A DNA stretch of 64,000 nt, from NCBI GenBank assembly GCA_963736235.1, contig CAVTOR010000031.1, positions 806,001 through 870,000 on the forward strand. Direction: 5' to 3'. The notes beneath the pieces are model-generated. The model was not told the DNA's origin. It worked only from the letters and a program-made list of their open reading frames with translations, and did no database searches. The position numbers were made by a program, and so were the translations under genes. The DNA comes from CAVORB01 sp963736235. Lineage in GTDB: Bacteria > Pseudomonadota > Gammaproteobacteria > Chromatiales > Chromatiaceae. Below are positions 37,021-46,794 of this stretch, in pieces. Position 1 is the stretch's first letter. Each line of letters opens with the position of its first letter.

Positions 37021-37185
37021 GTCGGGGTGAGCAAAGCGGACCCCAACGCATCGGTGGTGGGGATGTTGGTGTTCGACGAAGCTCCGTAGCTCCGTAGGTT
37101 GGGGTAAGCGCAGCGCACCCCAACGAACTGGGCAGCGAGAATGTTGGGGTTCGTGTCTCGCCCTATGGGCTGTTGGGGCGCGAAC
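37017..37185. repeat. REP repeats downstream of rayT
   Basis: At least two more copies of the upstream unit are visible. One is GTAGGTCGGGGTGAG with its CCCCAAC partner at 37017-37052. The other is GTAGGTTGGGGTAAG with CACCCCAAC at 37094-37124. Partial GTTGGGG units follow at 37143-37153 and 37171-37185. The last units overlap the apparent end of the neighbouring histidine kinase. Confidence 0.8.
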
Positions 37186-38522
37186 CAGGGGCAACCGGAC
37201 CTCGAAGCGCACGCCCTCGCCGCCGGGCAGATCCTGGGCGCCGGCGGTGCCGCCATAACGCTCGGCGATCAGGCGCACCAGGTAGAGCCCGAAGCCGCGC
37301 TTGCTGGCAGGCTCGGTCTGAGCGCGAAAGGAGGCAAAAAGGTCGGAGATAGCCTCCCCCTCCGGCGGCAGCCTGGGACCCTGGTTCTCCACCGCGAGCC
37401 GCGCCCAACGTCCGCAGCGGTCCGCGGACACCCGGCCCAGCGATACCCTGATGGCAGTGCCCTGGCGGTGGTAGTCCAGGGCGTTGGCGAGCAGGTTCTG
37501 GATCAGCTGGAGCAGGCGCTCGGGGTTGCCCACCACCCACAGAGGCCCGTGGCCGCGCCGCACGTCGAAGACGACGCCGGGGTGCATGACCCGGTGGCTC
37601 TCCACCTCGGCGTGGACCAGGGGGACGAGGTCGAGGGGGCGATCGGGTCCTGGATGAAGATCGACTCCAGGCTGGAGGCCTCGCTCGCGCTCTCCAGCAG
37701 GCGCTGGATGACCTTGAGTCCCCGGCGGGCGCGCTCGAAGTAGACCAGGGCCGGCGGGTCCGGGCCGGTCCGCCGCTCCAGCAGATCCAGCGAGGTCCGC
37801 ACCCCGGTGACGCTGTTGCGCAGCTCGTGGCGCAGGAAGTGGGCCAGGTTCTCCAGCCAGTCGATGCGCGCGGCCTCCGCCTGACGCGCGTCGCGCTCCC
37901 GGGCGAGGAGCTGCTCGGCGGTGTAATGCTAGGCGTGGCTGGTCATCTCCATGCGGTAGGCGCCGACGGAGAGGATGCCCGAGGAGATGACCAGCATATA
38001 GAGGGCCTTGGCCATCAGGTCCGCGGGGGTGTCGAGCGCCCACAGAGTGATCAGGTTGAGGGCGATGATGCCGGCGACCAGGGGCGCCGCCCAGGCGAAG
38101 CGCAGCCCCACCAGCACATAGCCGTACATGGCCACCACCACGGTGCCGGGGACGAAGTACATGGTGGACTCGGCGCCGAAGAGCAGGTTGGCGGGCGCGG
38201 TGGACAGGCCGTTGACCAGCACGACCGCAGCGGGCACGAGCTGGTCGACCGCCGCGAAGCGAGGATGGAAGCTCATCAAGAAAGCGGCCAAGCTGAACGG
38301 GATGGTGACGGCGAGGCGGATGGTCCACATGTCCGCGGCCTGCTCCCCGAGCACCAGGCTGTCGACGTGCAGGTAGGCGAGCTGGACCAGGACGCTCAGC
38401 CCCAGTGCCCAGCGCAACAACCAAAGCGAGCCCGTGAACTGAGCGCGGCGATAGGCGGCCTCGCGCTCGGGCGAGTGGAAGCGCAGGGTGAGGCGATTGA
38501 GCGGCGGGATATCCAGGCCCAT
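37175..38522 (-). pseudogene. Membrane sensor histidine kinase, interrupted
   Basis: The first 197 residues from 38522 form a sensor with about six hydrophobic segments and end in an in-frame TAG at 37929-37931. The same frame continues with a linker helix and the H-box 'HFLRHELRNSVTGVRTSLDL', so the amber codon separates sensor from transmitter. Near 37645 a frameshift follows. The kinase domain then resumes with the N-box 'LLQLIQNLLANALDYH', 'LAVENQGPRLP' and 'RGFGLYLVRLIAERYGG'. No stop occurs at the expected end after 'FEVRLPLVRAP'; the frame runs on through the REP repeats and the whole antisense of rayT. No response regulator is adjacent. Confidence 0.7.
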
Positions 38523-38984
38523 CGGGTCACGACCGGAGCGGGCCGCGCCAGGTTGGCCGGCCGCGAAGCGCCAGATGATCCGGAACGCACGCGTTCATAG
38601 GACGGTTGGATCGGTAATCGATGGTCTCGGACACGCCTTGACGCCGAATGTAGCCCAGGGGTGGGCAGCGCGAAAGCGCTTCTTCCTGGTCTTTCCTCCC
38701 GCCAACCGACGGACCGGGGAGGACAATCCCACCCTCGCCGGCCTGGCCCCGGCGGGGCTGACAAACGTCAACCCCACCCCCGCGGTGCTTGCTGTAGAAT
38801 CATTTGCCGATCGCGTACGCGGACGCGTGGCGTCACTCGGCCTCGCCGCGGAATCCCGCACCAATTCCGCGTTGTATCCACCAGAACGCAACCTTATGAT
38901 GTTGAAAGGTTTTCAATTTGCGAGGCAGAATTCCCCAGTGTGCCGAGGCCACCCGGTCGCGCGCGCTCCGGGGTGCGGAGCTTC
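38523..38984. other. Intergenic region upstream of rnfA
   Basis: About 460 bases between the divergent kinase and rnfA. It contains an AGCGC-GAAA-GCGCT hairpin with a tetraloop at 38667-38680. An exact inverted repeat TTGAAA-GGT-TTTCAA lies at 38902-38916, about 70 bases before rnfA, and looks like a regulator site. I see no gene, and no promoter strong enough to name. Confidence 0.5.
38902..38916. promoter_or_regulatory. Inverted repeat upstream of the rnf operon
   Basis: TTGAAA and TTTCAA form a perfect 6-bp inverted repeat around GGT, 69 bases before the rnfA start. It sits in the only AT-rich patch of this intergenic region. It may bind a dimeric regulator or overlap the promoter; nothing further can be said. 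Confidence 0.3.
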
Positions 38985-39568
38985 ATGACAGAGTACGCCC
39001 TCATCCTGGTCGGCACGGTGCTGGTCAACAACTTCGTGTTGGTCAAGTTCCTCGGTCTGTGCCCCTTCATGGGCGTCTCCAAGAAGCTGGAGACCGCCAC
39101 CGGGATGGGGCTGGCCACCACCTTCGTGCTGACCCTGTCCTCGGTCTGCGCCTGGCTGGTCAACGAGTACATGCTGGTGCCGCTCGGCATCGAGTACCTG
39201 CGCACCATCGCCTTCATCCTGGTCATCGCCGTCGTGGTCCAGTTCACCGAGACGGTGATGCACAAGACCAGCCCGGTGCTCTATCAGGTGCTCGGCATCT
39301 TCCTGCCGCTGATCACCACCAACTGCGCGGTGCTCGGCGTCGCGCTGCTCAACCTGCAGGAGCAGCGGACCTTCGTCGAGTCCGCACTCTACGGCTTCGG
39401 CGCCGCGGTCGGGCTTCTCTCTGGTGCTCGCCCTGTTCGCCGCCATCCGCGAGCGGGTGGACGGTGGCGGACGTGCCCGAGCCCTTCCAGGGCAGCGCCA
39501 TCGCCCTGGTCACCGCCGGCCTGATGTCGCTGGCCTTCATGGGCTTCGCCGGGCTCGTGGCGTCCTGA
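38985..39568 (+). CDS. rnfA: Rnf complex subunit RnfA (two frameshifts)
   Basis: RnfA is one of the six-helix inner-membrane subunits of the Rnf complex, which couples NADH/ferredoxin electron transfer to ion movement. The start 'MTEYALILVGTVLVNNFVLV' and 'KFLGLCPFMGVSKKLETATGMG' are diagnostic. The Cys residues in 'FLGLCPF' and 'ITTNCAVLG' match the conserved pair. Single-base insertions near 39412 and 39463 must be removed to reach 'VADVPEPFQGSAIALVTAG'. The repaired length is about 193 residues. GGAG lies four bases ahead of the ATG. It is first in the rnfABCDGE operon. Confidence 0.92.
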
Positions 39569-39582
39569 CGGTGGCGCCATCC

Positions 39583-40137
39583 ATGCTGACCGCCATCGCT
39601 CGCCATTCGCCGCCCTGGCCGTCGTCTTCGGGCTGCTGCTCGGCTACTCGGCGATCCGTTTCCACATCGAGGGCGACCCGATCGCCGAGCAGGTCGACGC
39701 GCATCCTGCCCCAGACCCAATGCGGGCAGTGCGGCTTCCCGGGTTGCAAGCCCTATGCGGAGGCGGTGGCCAAGGGCGACGCCGAGATCAACCAGTGCGT
39801 GCCCGGCGGCGAGGCGACGCGTGCTGGCGCTGGCCGACCTGCTCGGCAAGGAACCGGTCGCGCTGGAGGGCGGCGAGGAGAAGCCCAAGGCCGTCGCCGT
39901 CATCGACGAGCAGGAGTGCATCGGCTGCACGCTCTGCCTGCAGGCCTGCCCGGTGGACGCCATCATGGGCGCCGCCAAGCAGATGCACACCATCATCGCC
40001 AGCGAGTGCACCGGCTGCGAGCTGTGCCTGCGCCCTGCCCGGTCGAGTGCATCCACATGGTGCCGATCACGGAAGACATCGGCAGTTGGAAGTGGCCCTA
40101 CCCCGCCGGAGCCGGCGGCGTCGCGCAAGCCGCTTGA
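39583..40137 (+). CDS. rnfB: Rnf complex Fe-S subunit RnfB (about four frameshifts)
   Basis: RnfB is a membrane-anchored ferredoxin-like subunit. After repair it has an N-terminal hydrophobic anchor ('FAALAVVFGLLLGYSAI'), a four-Cys cluster site beginning 'LPQTQCGQCGFPGCKPYAEA', and two ferredoxin motifs, 'CIGCTLCLQACPVDAI' and 'CTGCELCL..CPVEC'. Breaks lie near 39603, 39699, 39820 and 40034. Most are extra bases, the last a missing C. The repaired length is about 184 residues. It starts 14 bases after rnfA. Confidence 0.9.
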   Translation: MLTAIARHSPPWPSSSGCCSATRRSVSTSRATRSPSRSTRILPQTQCGQCGFPGCKPYAEAVAKGDAEINQCVPGGEATRAGAGRPARQGTGRAGGRRGEAQGRRRHRRAGVHRLHALPAGLPGGRHHGRRQADAHHHRQRVHRLRAVPAPCPVECIHMVPITEDIGSWKWPYPAGAGGVAQAA

Positions 40138-40169
40138 CGAGACCGGATCGACCAGCCGCGGGACATCCA

Positions 40170-41890
40170 GTGCAGCAGCCCCCAGACAATCTCGGACCAG
40201 CGCCGTCTGTGGCAATTCCACGGCGGCATCCACCTGCCGGACGAGAAGACGCTGTCGAACGGCAAGCCGGTGGCCAAGGCCCCGGTCCCCAAGGTTCTGA
40301 TCATCCCGCTGCAGCAGCACATCGGCGCCCCTGCCAAGGCGCTGGTCGCGCGTGGGCGAAGCCGGTGCTGCAAGGGCCAGAAGATCGGCGAGGCCCAGGG
40401 CTACGTCAGCGCGCCGGTGCATGCATCCAGCTCGGGCACCGTCGTCGCCATCGAGGAGCGCCCGATCCCCCACCCCTCGGGCCTGCGCGCTCCTGCATCG
40501 TGATCGAGACCGACGGCGAGGATGCCTGGGCCGAGCTGCCGCGAACCCTTGGCGGACTACAAGAACCTGCGATCCCGCGGAGATCCGCGAGCGCATCCGC
40601 TGGGCGGGCATCGTCGGCCTGGGCGGCGCCGCCTTCCCGGCCAGCGTCAAGCTGAACCCGGGCTCGGACCAGGTCGATCCGCACCCTGGTGATCAACGGC
40701 GCCGAGTGCGAGCCCTATATCACCTGCGACGACATGCTGATGCGCGAGCAGGCCGGGCGCATCGTCGCTGGCATCCGCATCATCCAGCACCTGCTCGGCG
40801 CCGAGGAGGTGCCTGATCGGCATCGAGGACAACAAGCCGGAGGCCATCGAGGCCATGCGCCTGGCGGTGGCGGAGAGCGACATCCGGGATTCCGCGGCAG
40901 TTGTCCCGATCCCGACCCTCTACCCGTCCGGCGGCGAGAAGCAGCTGATCCGAGATCCTCACCGGCAAGGAGGTCCCCAGCAACGGGATCCCGGCCCAGA
41001 TCGGCATCCTGTGCCAGAACGTGGGCACGGCCGCGGCCATGGCCGACGCGGTGCTCGAGGGCAAGCCGCTGATCTCACGCTACGTGACCCTGAGCGGGCG
41101 CGGCATCGCCAACCCGCGGAATCTGGAGGTGCGCATCGGGACCCAGATCTCGGAGCTAATCGAGCAGGTCGGCGGCATCGGCATGCGAGGTCCGCAAGCT
41201 GGTGCTGGGCGGACCCATGATGGGCTTCGATCTACCGTCGGCGGAAGTGCCCGTCACCAAGGCGGCCAACTGCCTGCTGGCCCTGACGCCGCGAGGAGTC
41301 GCCCGACCCCGGCCCGGCGCTGGCCTGCATCCGCTGCGGCAAGTGCGCCGAGGTCTGCCCCGCAAGCCTGCTGCCCCAGCAGATGTACTGGTACGCACGA
41401 GCGAAGGACCTGGACAAGGTGCAGGACTACAACCTCTTCGACTGTATCGAGTGCGGCTGCTGCGCCCAGGTCTGCCCTTCCCACATCCCGCTGGTGCAGT
41501 ACTATCGCTACGCGAAGACCGAGAGCTGGACCCGGGAGCAGGACAAGCGCAGGGCCGAGCACGCCCGTGCCCGGCACGAGGCCAGGGAGGCCCGGCTGGA
41601 GCGCCTGGAGCGCGAGCGCAAGGCGAAGCTGCGCCAGCAGAAGGAGGCCTTGAGCAAGAAGCCGGCGACGGCCAAACCGGCGGCCGCCACCGGGGACGGA
41701 AGACCCGAAGAAGGCCGCCATCGAGGCGGCCAGGCAGCGAGCGGCGGCGAAGAAGGCCGCACTGGCGGAGCAGGGCATCGCGCCCAGGAACACGGAGCAG
41801 CTGACGCCCGCTCAGCAGCGCCAGGTCGACGCCGCGGAGGCGCGCCGCGCGCGCCGCCAAGTCCGAGCTCCGAAAGCGACGAGCGCGTAG
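40170..41890 (+). CDS. rnfC: Rnf complex subunit RnfC (ten or more frameshifts)
   Basis: RnfC is the peripheral NADH- and flavin-binding subunit with two [4Fe-4S] clusters. Fragments in all three frames assemble into one product. They begin 'LWQFHGGIHLPDEKTLSNG' and 'PVPKVLIIPLQQHIGAPAKA', then 'VINGAECEPYITCDDML', 'ACIRCGKCAEVCPASLLPQQ' and 'CIECGCCAQVCPSHIPL'. A charged coiled-coil tail ends at the stop at 41888-41890. The start is uncertain; GTG at 40170 is the best candidate. Apparent insertions cluster near 40347, 40364, 40374, 40545, 40572, 40683, 40810, 40952, 41188, 41293 and 41702. The repaired size is about 570 residues. Confidence 0.88.
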
Positions 41891-41896
41891 CCCGTC

Positions 41897-42958
41897 ATGC
41901 CAGGCGTCATCGTCTCCTCCCCCCACAGCGCCCGCACCAACCGCACCGACCGGTTGATGCTCCAGGTCATCCTGGCCCTGGTCCCCGGCACCCTAGCCAT
42001 GGTCTGGTACTTCGGCTGGGGCGTGCTCATCAACATGGCCCTCGCGACGCAGCTTCGCCGATCGCGGCCGAGGCCCTGGTGATGAAGCTGCGGGGCCGTC
42101 GCGCCCTGCCCGCCATCGGCGATCTGAGCGCCGTGGTCACGGCCCTGCTGTTCGCCATCGCCGTCCCGCCCACCCTGCCCTGGTGGCTGACCCTGATCGG
42201 CATTCTGTTCGCCATCGTGATCGCCAAGCAGCTGTTCGGCGGCCTGGGCTACAACCCATTCAATCCGGCGATGGCGGGCTACGTCTTCCTGCTGATCTCT
42301 TATCCACTCGCGATGACCACCTGGCTGCCGCCAAACGTCCCGGAGCTGCTGCAGGCCCGGGACCTCGTCAGCCTCTCCTTCCTCGACTCGGCGCGGTTGA
42401 TCTTCACCGGCGCGCCGCCGGCAGGCCTGACCTGGGACGCGATCTCCTCCGCCACGCCCCTGGACGAGATGCGCACCTACCTGTCACAGAACCAGATGAT
42501 CGACGGAGATCCGCCAGAGCCCTTTGTGGGGCGACTTCGGCGGCCGCGGCTGGGAGTGGGTCGGCAACTGGTTCCTGCTCGGCGGCCTGTACCTGCTGTG
42601 GCGGCGAATCATCTCCTGGCACATCCCGGTGTCGCTGCTCCTCGGCCTGCTGCTCTCCTCCGGCTTGTTCTGGATGCTGGACCCCCAGGCCTATCCCTTC
42701 CCCGCCTTCCACATGTTCTCCGGCGGCGCCATCCTCGGCGCCTTCTTCATCGCCACCGACCCGGTAACCGCCTGCACGACCAGGAAGGGGCAGCTGATCT
42801 ACGGGGCGGCGATCGGCTTCCTGATATTCGTGATCCGCACCTGGGGCGGCTATCCGGACGCGGTGGCGTTCGCCGTGTTGCTGATGAACATCGCCGCCCC
42901 CACGATCGATTACTACACTCAACCCCGTGTGTTCGGTCACGGTGGGAGCAGCGGATGA
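41897..42958 (+). CDS. rnfD: Rnf complex flavin-binding membrane subunit RnfD (two frameshifts)
   Basis: RnfD is a polytopic subunit with covalently bound FMN. It begins 'MPGVIVSSPHSARTNRTDRL', breaks near 42052, continues with 'ASPIAAEALVMKLRGRRALP' and 'GGLGYNPFNPAMAGYVFLLI', breaks near 42528, and ends 'APTIDYYTQPRVFGHGG'. The flavinylation Thr is expected in 'ISSATPLDEMRTYL', where the family has an S(G)AT motif. The repaired length is about 353 residues. Its stop overlaps the rnfG start by four bases. Confidence 0.91.
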
Positions 42959-43605
42959 ACAAGACCCCGATCCTGATCGCCGCGGGCATTCTCGGCCTCT
43001 TCGCCGTGGGCGGCGTGGGCCTGGTGGCCATCACCCACGAGCTGACCGACGAGCGGATCGCCGCCAACGAGCGCGCCGCGATGCTGCGCAACGTGGAAGC
43101 CATCATCCCGACGGACCAGCTGGACAACGATCCGCTCACGGACAGGATCCAGGTCAGTGACCCGGACCTTCTCGGCACCTCTGCCACCAGCGTCTACCGG
43201 GCGCGCAGTGGTGATCGTCCGGTCGCTCTGATCCTGAACCCGGTGGTGCCGGACGGCTACGCCGGCCCCATCAACCTCCTGGTCTCGGTGCTCGCCGACG
43301 GCACCCTGGGCGGCGTTCGGGTGCTCTCCCACCACGAGACGCCGGGGCTCGGCGACCGGATCGAGGAGGCGAAATCGGACTGGATCGAGGTCATTTCGGG
43401 CAAGTCCCTCGGCAACCCACCCGAGGACAGATGGCTGGTCAAACGCGACGGGGGAGCGTTCGATCAATTCACCGGCGCTACCATCACGCCGCGCGCGATC
43501 GTCAGGGCAGTAAAGAACACCCTGCAGTTCGTGCGGCAGCACGGGGCCGCTCTATTCGAGCAGCCGGCGGTTGCGACGGCACCGGATACGAAGGGGGCAT
43601 CCTAG
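42955..43605 (+). CDS. rnfG: Rnf complex flavin-binding subunit RnfG
   Basis: RnfG has one N-terminal transmembrane helix ('PILIAAGILGLFAVGGVGLV') and a periplasmic domain carrying covalent FMN. The flavinylation Thr lies in 'GGAFDQFTGATITPRAIVRA', matching the family SGATxT-type motif. The 216-residue product is intact. It overlaps rnfD (ATGA) and its stop shares a base with the rnfE start. Confidence 0.95.
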   Translation: MNKTPILIAAGILGLFAVGGVGLVAITHELTDERIAANERAAMLRNVEAIIPTDQLDNDPLTDRIQVSDPDLLGTSATSVYRARSGDRPVALILNPVVPDGYAGPINLLVSVLADGTLGGVRVLSHHETPGLGDRIEEAKSDWIEVISGKSLGNPPEDRWLVKRDGGAFDQFTGATITPRAIVRAVKNTLQFVRQHGAALFEQPAVATAPDTKGAS

Positions 43606-44303
43606 TGGCGGACAAGGCGTACGCTTCCATCATCGGGGACGGCCTGTGGACCAACAACCAGGCGCTGGTGGCCCTGCTCGGGCTCTGCCCGCTCCTGGCC
43701 ACCACCACATCGGCGACCAACGGGCTCGGGATGGGGCTGGCGACAACAGCCGTGTTGGTCCTGTCCAACTTGACCGTCTCACTGATTCGCAACGTCGTGC
43801 GCCCCGAGGTGCGGCTGCCGGTATTCGTGCTGGTGATCGCCTCGTTCGTGACGGCGGTAGAGCTCAGCATGCAGGCGTACTTCTACGAGCTCTACAAGGT
43901 GCTTGGCCTGTTCATCCCCCTGATCGTCACCAATTGCGCGATCATCGGTCGCGCCGAGGCCTTTGCGTCCAAGAACCGCGCGGATCGCGCCCTGGTGGAC
44001 GGGCTCGCGATGGGGATCGGGTTCACGCTGGTGCTCACCACTCTGGGCGGCATTCGCGAGATCATCGGGCAGGGAACCCTCTTCCACCAGGCCCACCTGA
44101 TGCTGGGCGAAGTAGCCCGCGGCCTGTCCATCAGCCTCGGACCCGACTTTCAGGGCGCCCTGCTCGCCATCCTGCCGCCGGGGGCCTTCATCTGCCTCGG
44201 GCTGCTGATCGCCTTGAAGAACCTGATCGACAAGCGAGCGAAGCAAGCACGGGCGGCACGGGTTCTGCCAGCGGTCGCAGGCGAAACTCGCGCCGCGGCC
44301 TGA
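43605..44303 (+). CDS. rnfE: Rnf complex subunit RnfE
   Basis: RnfE is the paralogue of RnfA, a six-helix membrane subunit. I use the GTG at 43605, overlapping the rnfG stop, which gives 'ADKAYASIIGDGLWTNNQALVALLGLCPLLA'. The conserved Cys regions are 'LLGLCPLLATTTSA' and 'LIVTNCAIIGRAEAFASKN'. The 232-residue product is intact. It ends the operon; nth, which often follows, is absent and a convergent kinase gene lies 51 bases away. Confidence 0.95.
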   Translation: MADKAYASIIGDGLWTNNQALVALLGLCPLLATTTSATNGLGMGLATTAVLVLSNLTVSLIRNVVRPEVRLPVFVLVIASFVTAVELSMQAYFYELYKVLGLFIPLIVTNCAIIGRAEAFASKNRADRALVDGLAMGIGFTLVLTTLGGIREIIGQGTLFHQAHLMLGEVARGLSISLGPDFQGALLAILPPGAFICLGLLIALKNLIDKRAKQARAARVLPAVAGETRAAA

Positions 44304-44354
44304 GTCCCTGACGGCACGAGCCGAGTCGGTGTGCAGCCGCCGGAACCGGCGACA

Positions 44355-46499
44355 TCAACCTACCCCATCGGAATCACCTCGTTCGACGCCCGTGCGGGCA
44401 TAGCGGCGGACCATCGCCGCCAGCTCTTCCGGCTTGACCGGCTTGCCGAGGAAGTCGTCCATGCCGACCGCCAGACACCGCTCCTTGACGTCCGAGGAGG
44501 CGTTCGCGGTCAGCGCGATGATGGGCAACCTCGACCCCGCCGCCTCGGTGTTCCTGTACGCGCGGGTAAAGGCGATACCGTCGAGCCTCGGCATGCGCAG
44601 ATCCACGAAGGCGATAGCGAAGCGCGTCGACGCCGCCTGCTCGAGCGCCACCTCGCCGTCCTGTACCAGGGTAACGGCAAGGCCCTGCTTGGCGAGCAGC
44701 TTGGTGATCACCTTGGCGGCGATCTCGTTGTCCTCCGCGACCAGCACCGGCAACGCCTGGCTTGGCGCCTCAACGGCCGGCGCGCTTTCCTCCTTCGCAG
44801 CCTCCTCGGGCTCCGGCTGGTCGTGGTCGTCGGGCACCAGGAGGCCTCTGATGTGCTTGACCAAATCCTCCGGCAGGAACGGCTTGTTCAGGCAATGGCT
44901 GCAGGCGCCGTTTTCGTCGGCGCGGCGCCCGCGGTAAGTCAGCAACAGATAGGGAATCTCGGCGCCCAGCACCCGGTGGAAGAGCTCCAGCAATGCGCCC
45001 AGATCCTGGCGTTTCGGAGAATCCGCGATGATCAGCAGATCCGCCGCCTCCGCCTGGCCCGACATCCGGCTGAGGTGCCCGAGGTCCCCGACCGGATCGC
45101 ACTCCATGCCCTCGCGGCGGCAGATCTCGACGATCAGATCGCGGCTGGTTTGGTTGTCGTCATACACGATCGCCCGATATCCGGACAGGCGGCGCTTCGC
45201 CGCGGCCGCGACCGGGCGCAGGCCATCCGGGAACAGAGGTAGGCGCACCCAGAAACGGCTTCCGGCGTTCTCCTCGCTGTCCACCCCGATGCGTCCGCCC
45301 ATGAGGCGGGTGAGATCGCGCGCGATGGTGGTCCCGAGGCCGGTCCCCCCGTAGCGGCGGGTAGTGGAGTCATCGGCCTGCCAGAAGTCCTCGAAGATCT
45401 CCTCGAGCTTCTCGCTGGAAATGCCGATGCCCGTGTCCTCGACCTCCAGCAGCACGTGCGGACGCTCCAACCCTCCCTCGGCCCGACGCAGGCTGGCCCG
45501 CACCCGAACCTCGCCGCGGTCGGTGAACTTGATCGCGTTGCCCGCCAGGTTGAACAGGATCTGGCGTACCCGCAGCTGGTCTCCTATCACCTCCGCCGGG
45601 AGCTGCGGATCGATCCGAAGAATCAGCTCCAACCCTTTGCCGAGCGCCAGGTTCTCGAGACTGGCGCAGACTTCCTGCAGGGTGGCTCGGAGATCGAAGG
45701 CGATGGACTCCAGGTGCAGCTTACGCGCGTCGATCTTGGACAGATCCAGCACGTCGCCGATGAGGGCGCGAAGCACCTCCGCTGAGCTGGCGATGGAATC
45801 CACGTACTCGCGCTGCTCGGCCGAGAGCCGGGTGGATTGCAGCAGGTGCGCCATACCGATCACGCCCGTGAGCGGGGTGCGCAGCTCGTGCGTCATGACG
45901 GCGAGGAAGTCGCCCTTGGCGCGGTTCGCCGTCTCCGCCTCCTTGCGTGCCTCCTGCACCTTGCGCAAAAGGGAATGCTGGTACAACGGCAGCAGCACGA
46001 GGAGCAGCATGAAGAACACCGCCTCGTAGGTGTGCCGCTGCCACTCGTCGAGGGCGATGAGGACCAGATTGTAGGCGAACACGCTGAGCACCGAGGCGAC
46101 GATCAGGTGACTGCGCCCGTAGCGGGTGCCCGCCGAAATGAAGATCCAGATGTAGATCAGATAGAAGGGACTGATCGCCTCTCGCGTCAGGAAGATCGCA
46201 AGACTGGTCGCCGTGATATCCAAGGCGAGCCCGACATACCGCCGGGCCTCCCACACGGGACGCACCAGGACACTCGCGAGCATCCCCAGAAACAGGACCA
46301 GATAGACGGCAAACAGGGTGAAGAAGTATCCGACGTCTACCTGGTAGTAGCCCGTGACCGCGCCCAGCCCGACGTAGGCGACGGCGAAGATCCAGAACCC
46401 GATGCGGACCAGGGCGGATTGCAGTTCCGGATTGCTGCGCAGCTCAGGGGTCAGTTTCAGCACCGTCAGTTTCCCTCCACGCTTAGTGTCCATTTCCAC
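44355..46499 (-). CDS. Hybrid sensor histidine kinase with two receiver domains (RpfC-like layout)
   Basis: A 714-residue membrane kinase. A polytopic input region (about residues 30-175, five or six helices) resembles that of the DSF sensor RpfC. It is followed by HisKA ('DFLAVMTHELRTPLTGVIGMAHLL'), HATPase ('FNLAGNAIKFTDRGEVRV', 'VEDTGIGIS', 'YGGTGLGTTIARDLT'), a degenerate receiver ('YDDNQTSRDLIVEICRREG' to 'CLNKPF') and a canonical receiver ('VLVAEDNEIAAKVI', 'AFVDLRMPRLDG', 'GKPVKPEEL'). There is no terminal Hpt. GTG at 46499 has GGGAG upstream; the ATG at 46493 is an alternative. It is divergent from phosphoribulokinase, with 295 bases between. The signal and partner regulator are unknown. 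Confidence 0.9.
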   Translation of the reverse strand: MEMDTKRGGKLTVLKLTPELRSNPELQSALVRIGFWIFAVAYVGLGAVTGYYQVDVGYFFTLFAVYLVLFLGMLASVLVRPVWEARRYVGLALDITATSLAIFLTREAISPFYLIYIWIFISAGTRYGRSHLIVASVLSVFAYNLVLIALDEWQRHTYEAVFFMLLLVLLPLYQHSLLRKVQEARKEAETANRAKGDFLAVMTHELRTPLTGVIGMAHLLQSTRLSAEQREYVDSIASSAEVLRALIGDVLDLSKIDARKLHLESIAFDLRATLQEVCASLENLALGKGLELILRIDPQLPAEVIGDQLRVRQILFNLAGNAIKFTDRGEVRVRASLRRAEGGLERPHVLLEVEDTGIGISSEKLEEIFEDFWQADDSTTRRYGGTGLGTTIARDLTRLMGGRIGVDSEENAGSRFWVRLPLFPDGLRPVAAAAKRRLSGYRAIVYDDNQTSRDLIVEICRREGMECDPVGDLGHLSRMSGQAEAADLLIIADSPKRQDLGALLELFHRVLGAEIPYLLLTYRGRRADENGACSHCLNKPFLPEDLVKHIRGLLVPDDHDQPEPEEAAKEESAPAVEAPSQALPVLVAEDNEIAAKVITKLLAKQGLAVTLVQDGEVALEQAASTRFAIAFVDLRMPRLDGIAFTRAYRNTEAAGSRLPIIALTANASSDVKERCLAVGMDDFLGKPVKPEELAAMVRRYARTGVERGDSDGVG

Positions 46500-46794
46500 G
46501 CCCCTCTCCCACCGCTTCGGTGCCTACCGACGTCGGGCTCAGCGGGAGGTTCGGATAGCATCCGATCGTGATATATTAGTCGATACTTCAGAACTTCATT
46601 TGCGCCCTCGTGCAACGGGCACGGAAAACGTCAAATACTCCGCCGGATACCGGTTCGTGCACGCCGCATCCCGCCAGTCGGCGGCGAGCCGTCCGGCGCC
46701 GGAAATCCGCCAATCCCCGAATTCATCGCGTCCCGCCGCTCCACGACCGAGGTAGAGCCGGTACGACCCTGAGCAGAGAGAAGAGGAGAGCACA

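Noticed and set aside
36463..38424. Single 653-codon minus-strand frame covering rayT and the kinase
   Set aside because: Only its central part is kinase sequence; the rest is antisense to rayT and REP DNA. It reflects a missing stop, not a fusion protein.
39400..41890. Programmed frameshifting in the rnf genes
   Set aside because: The shifts are numerous, lack slippery sequences or stimulatory structures, and extend to unrelated genes; sequence error explains them better.
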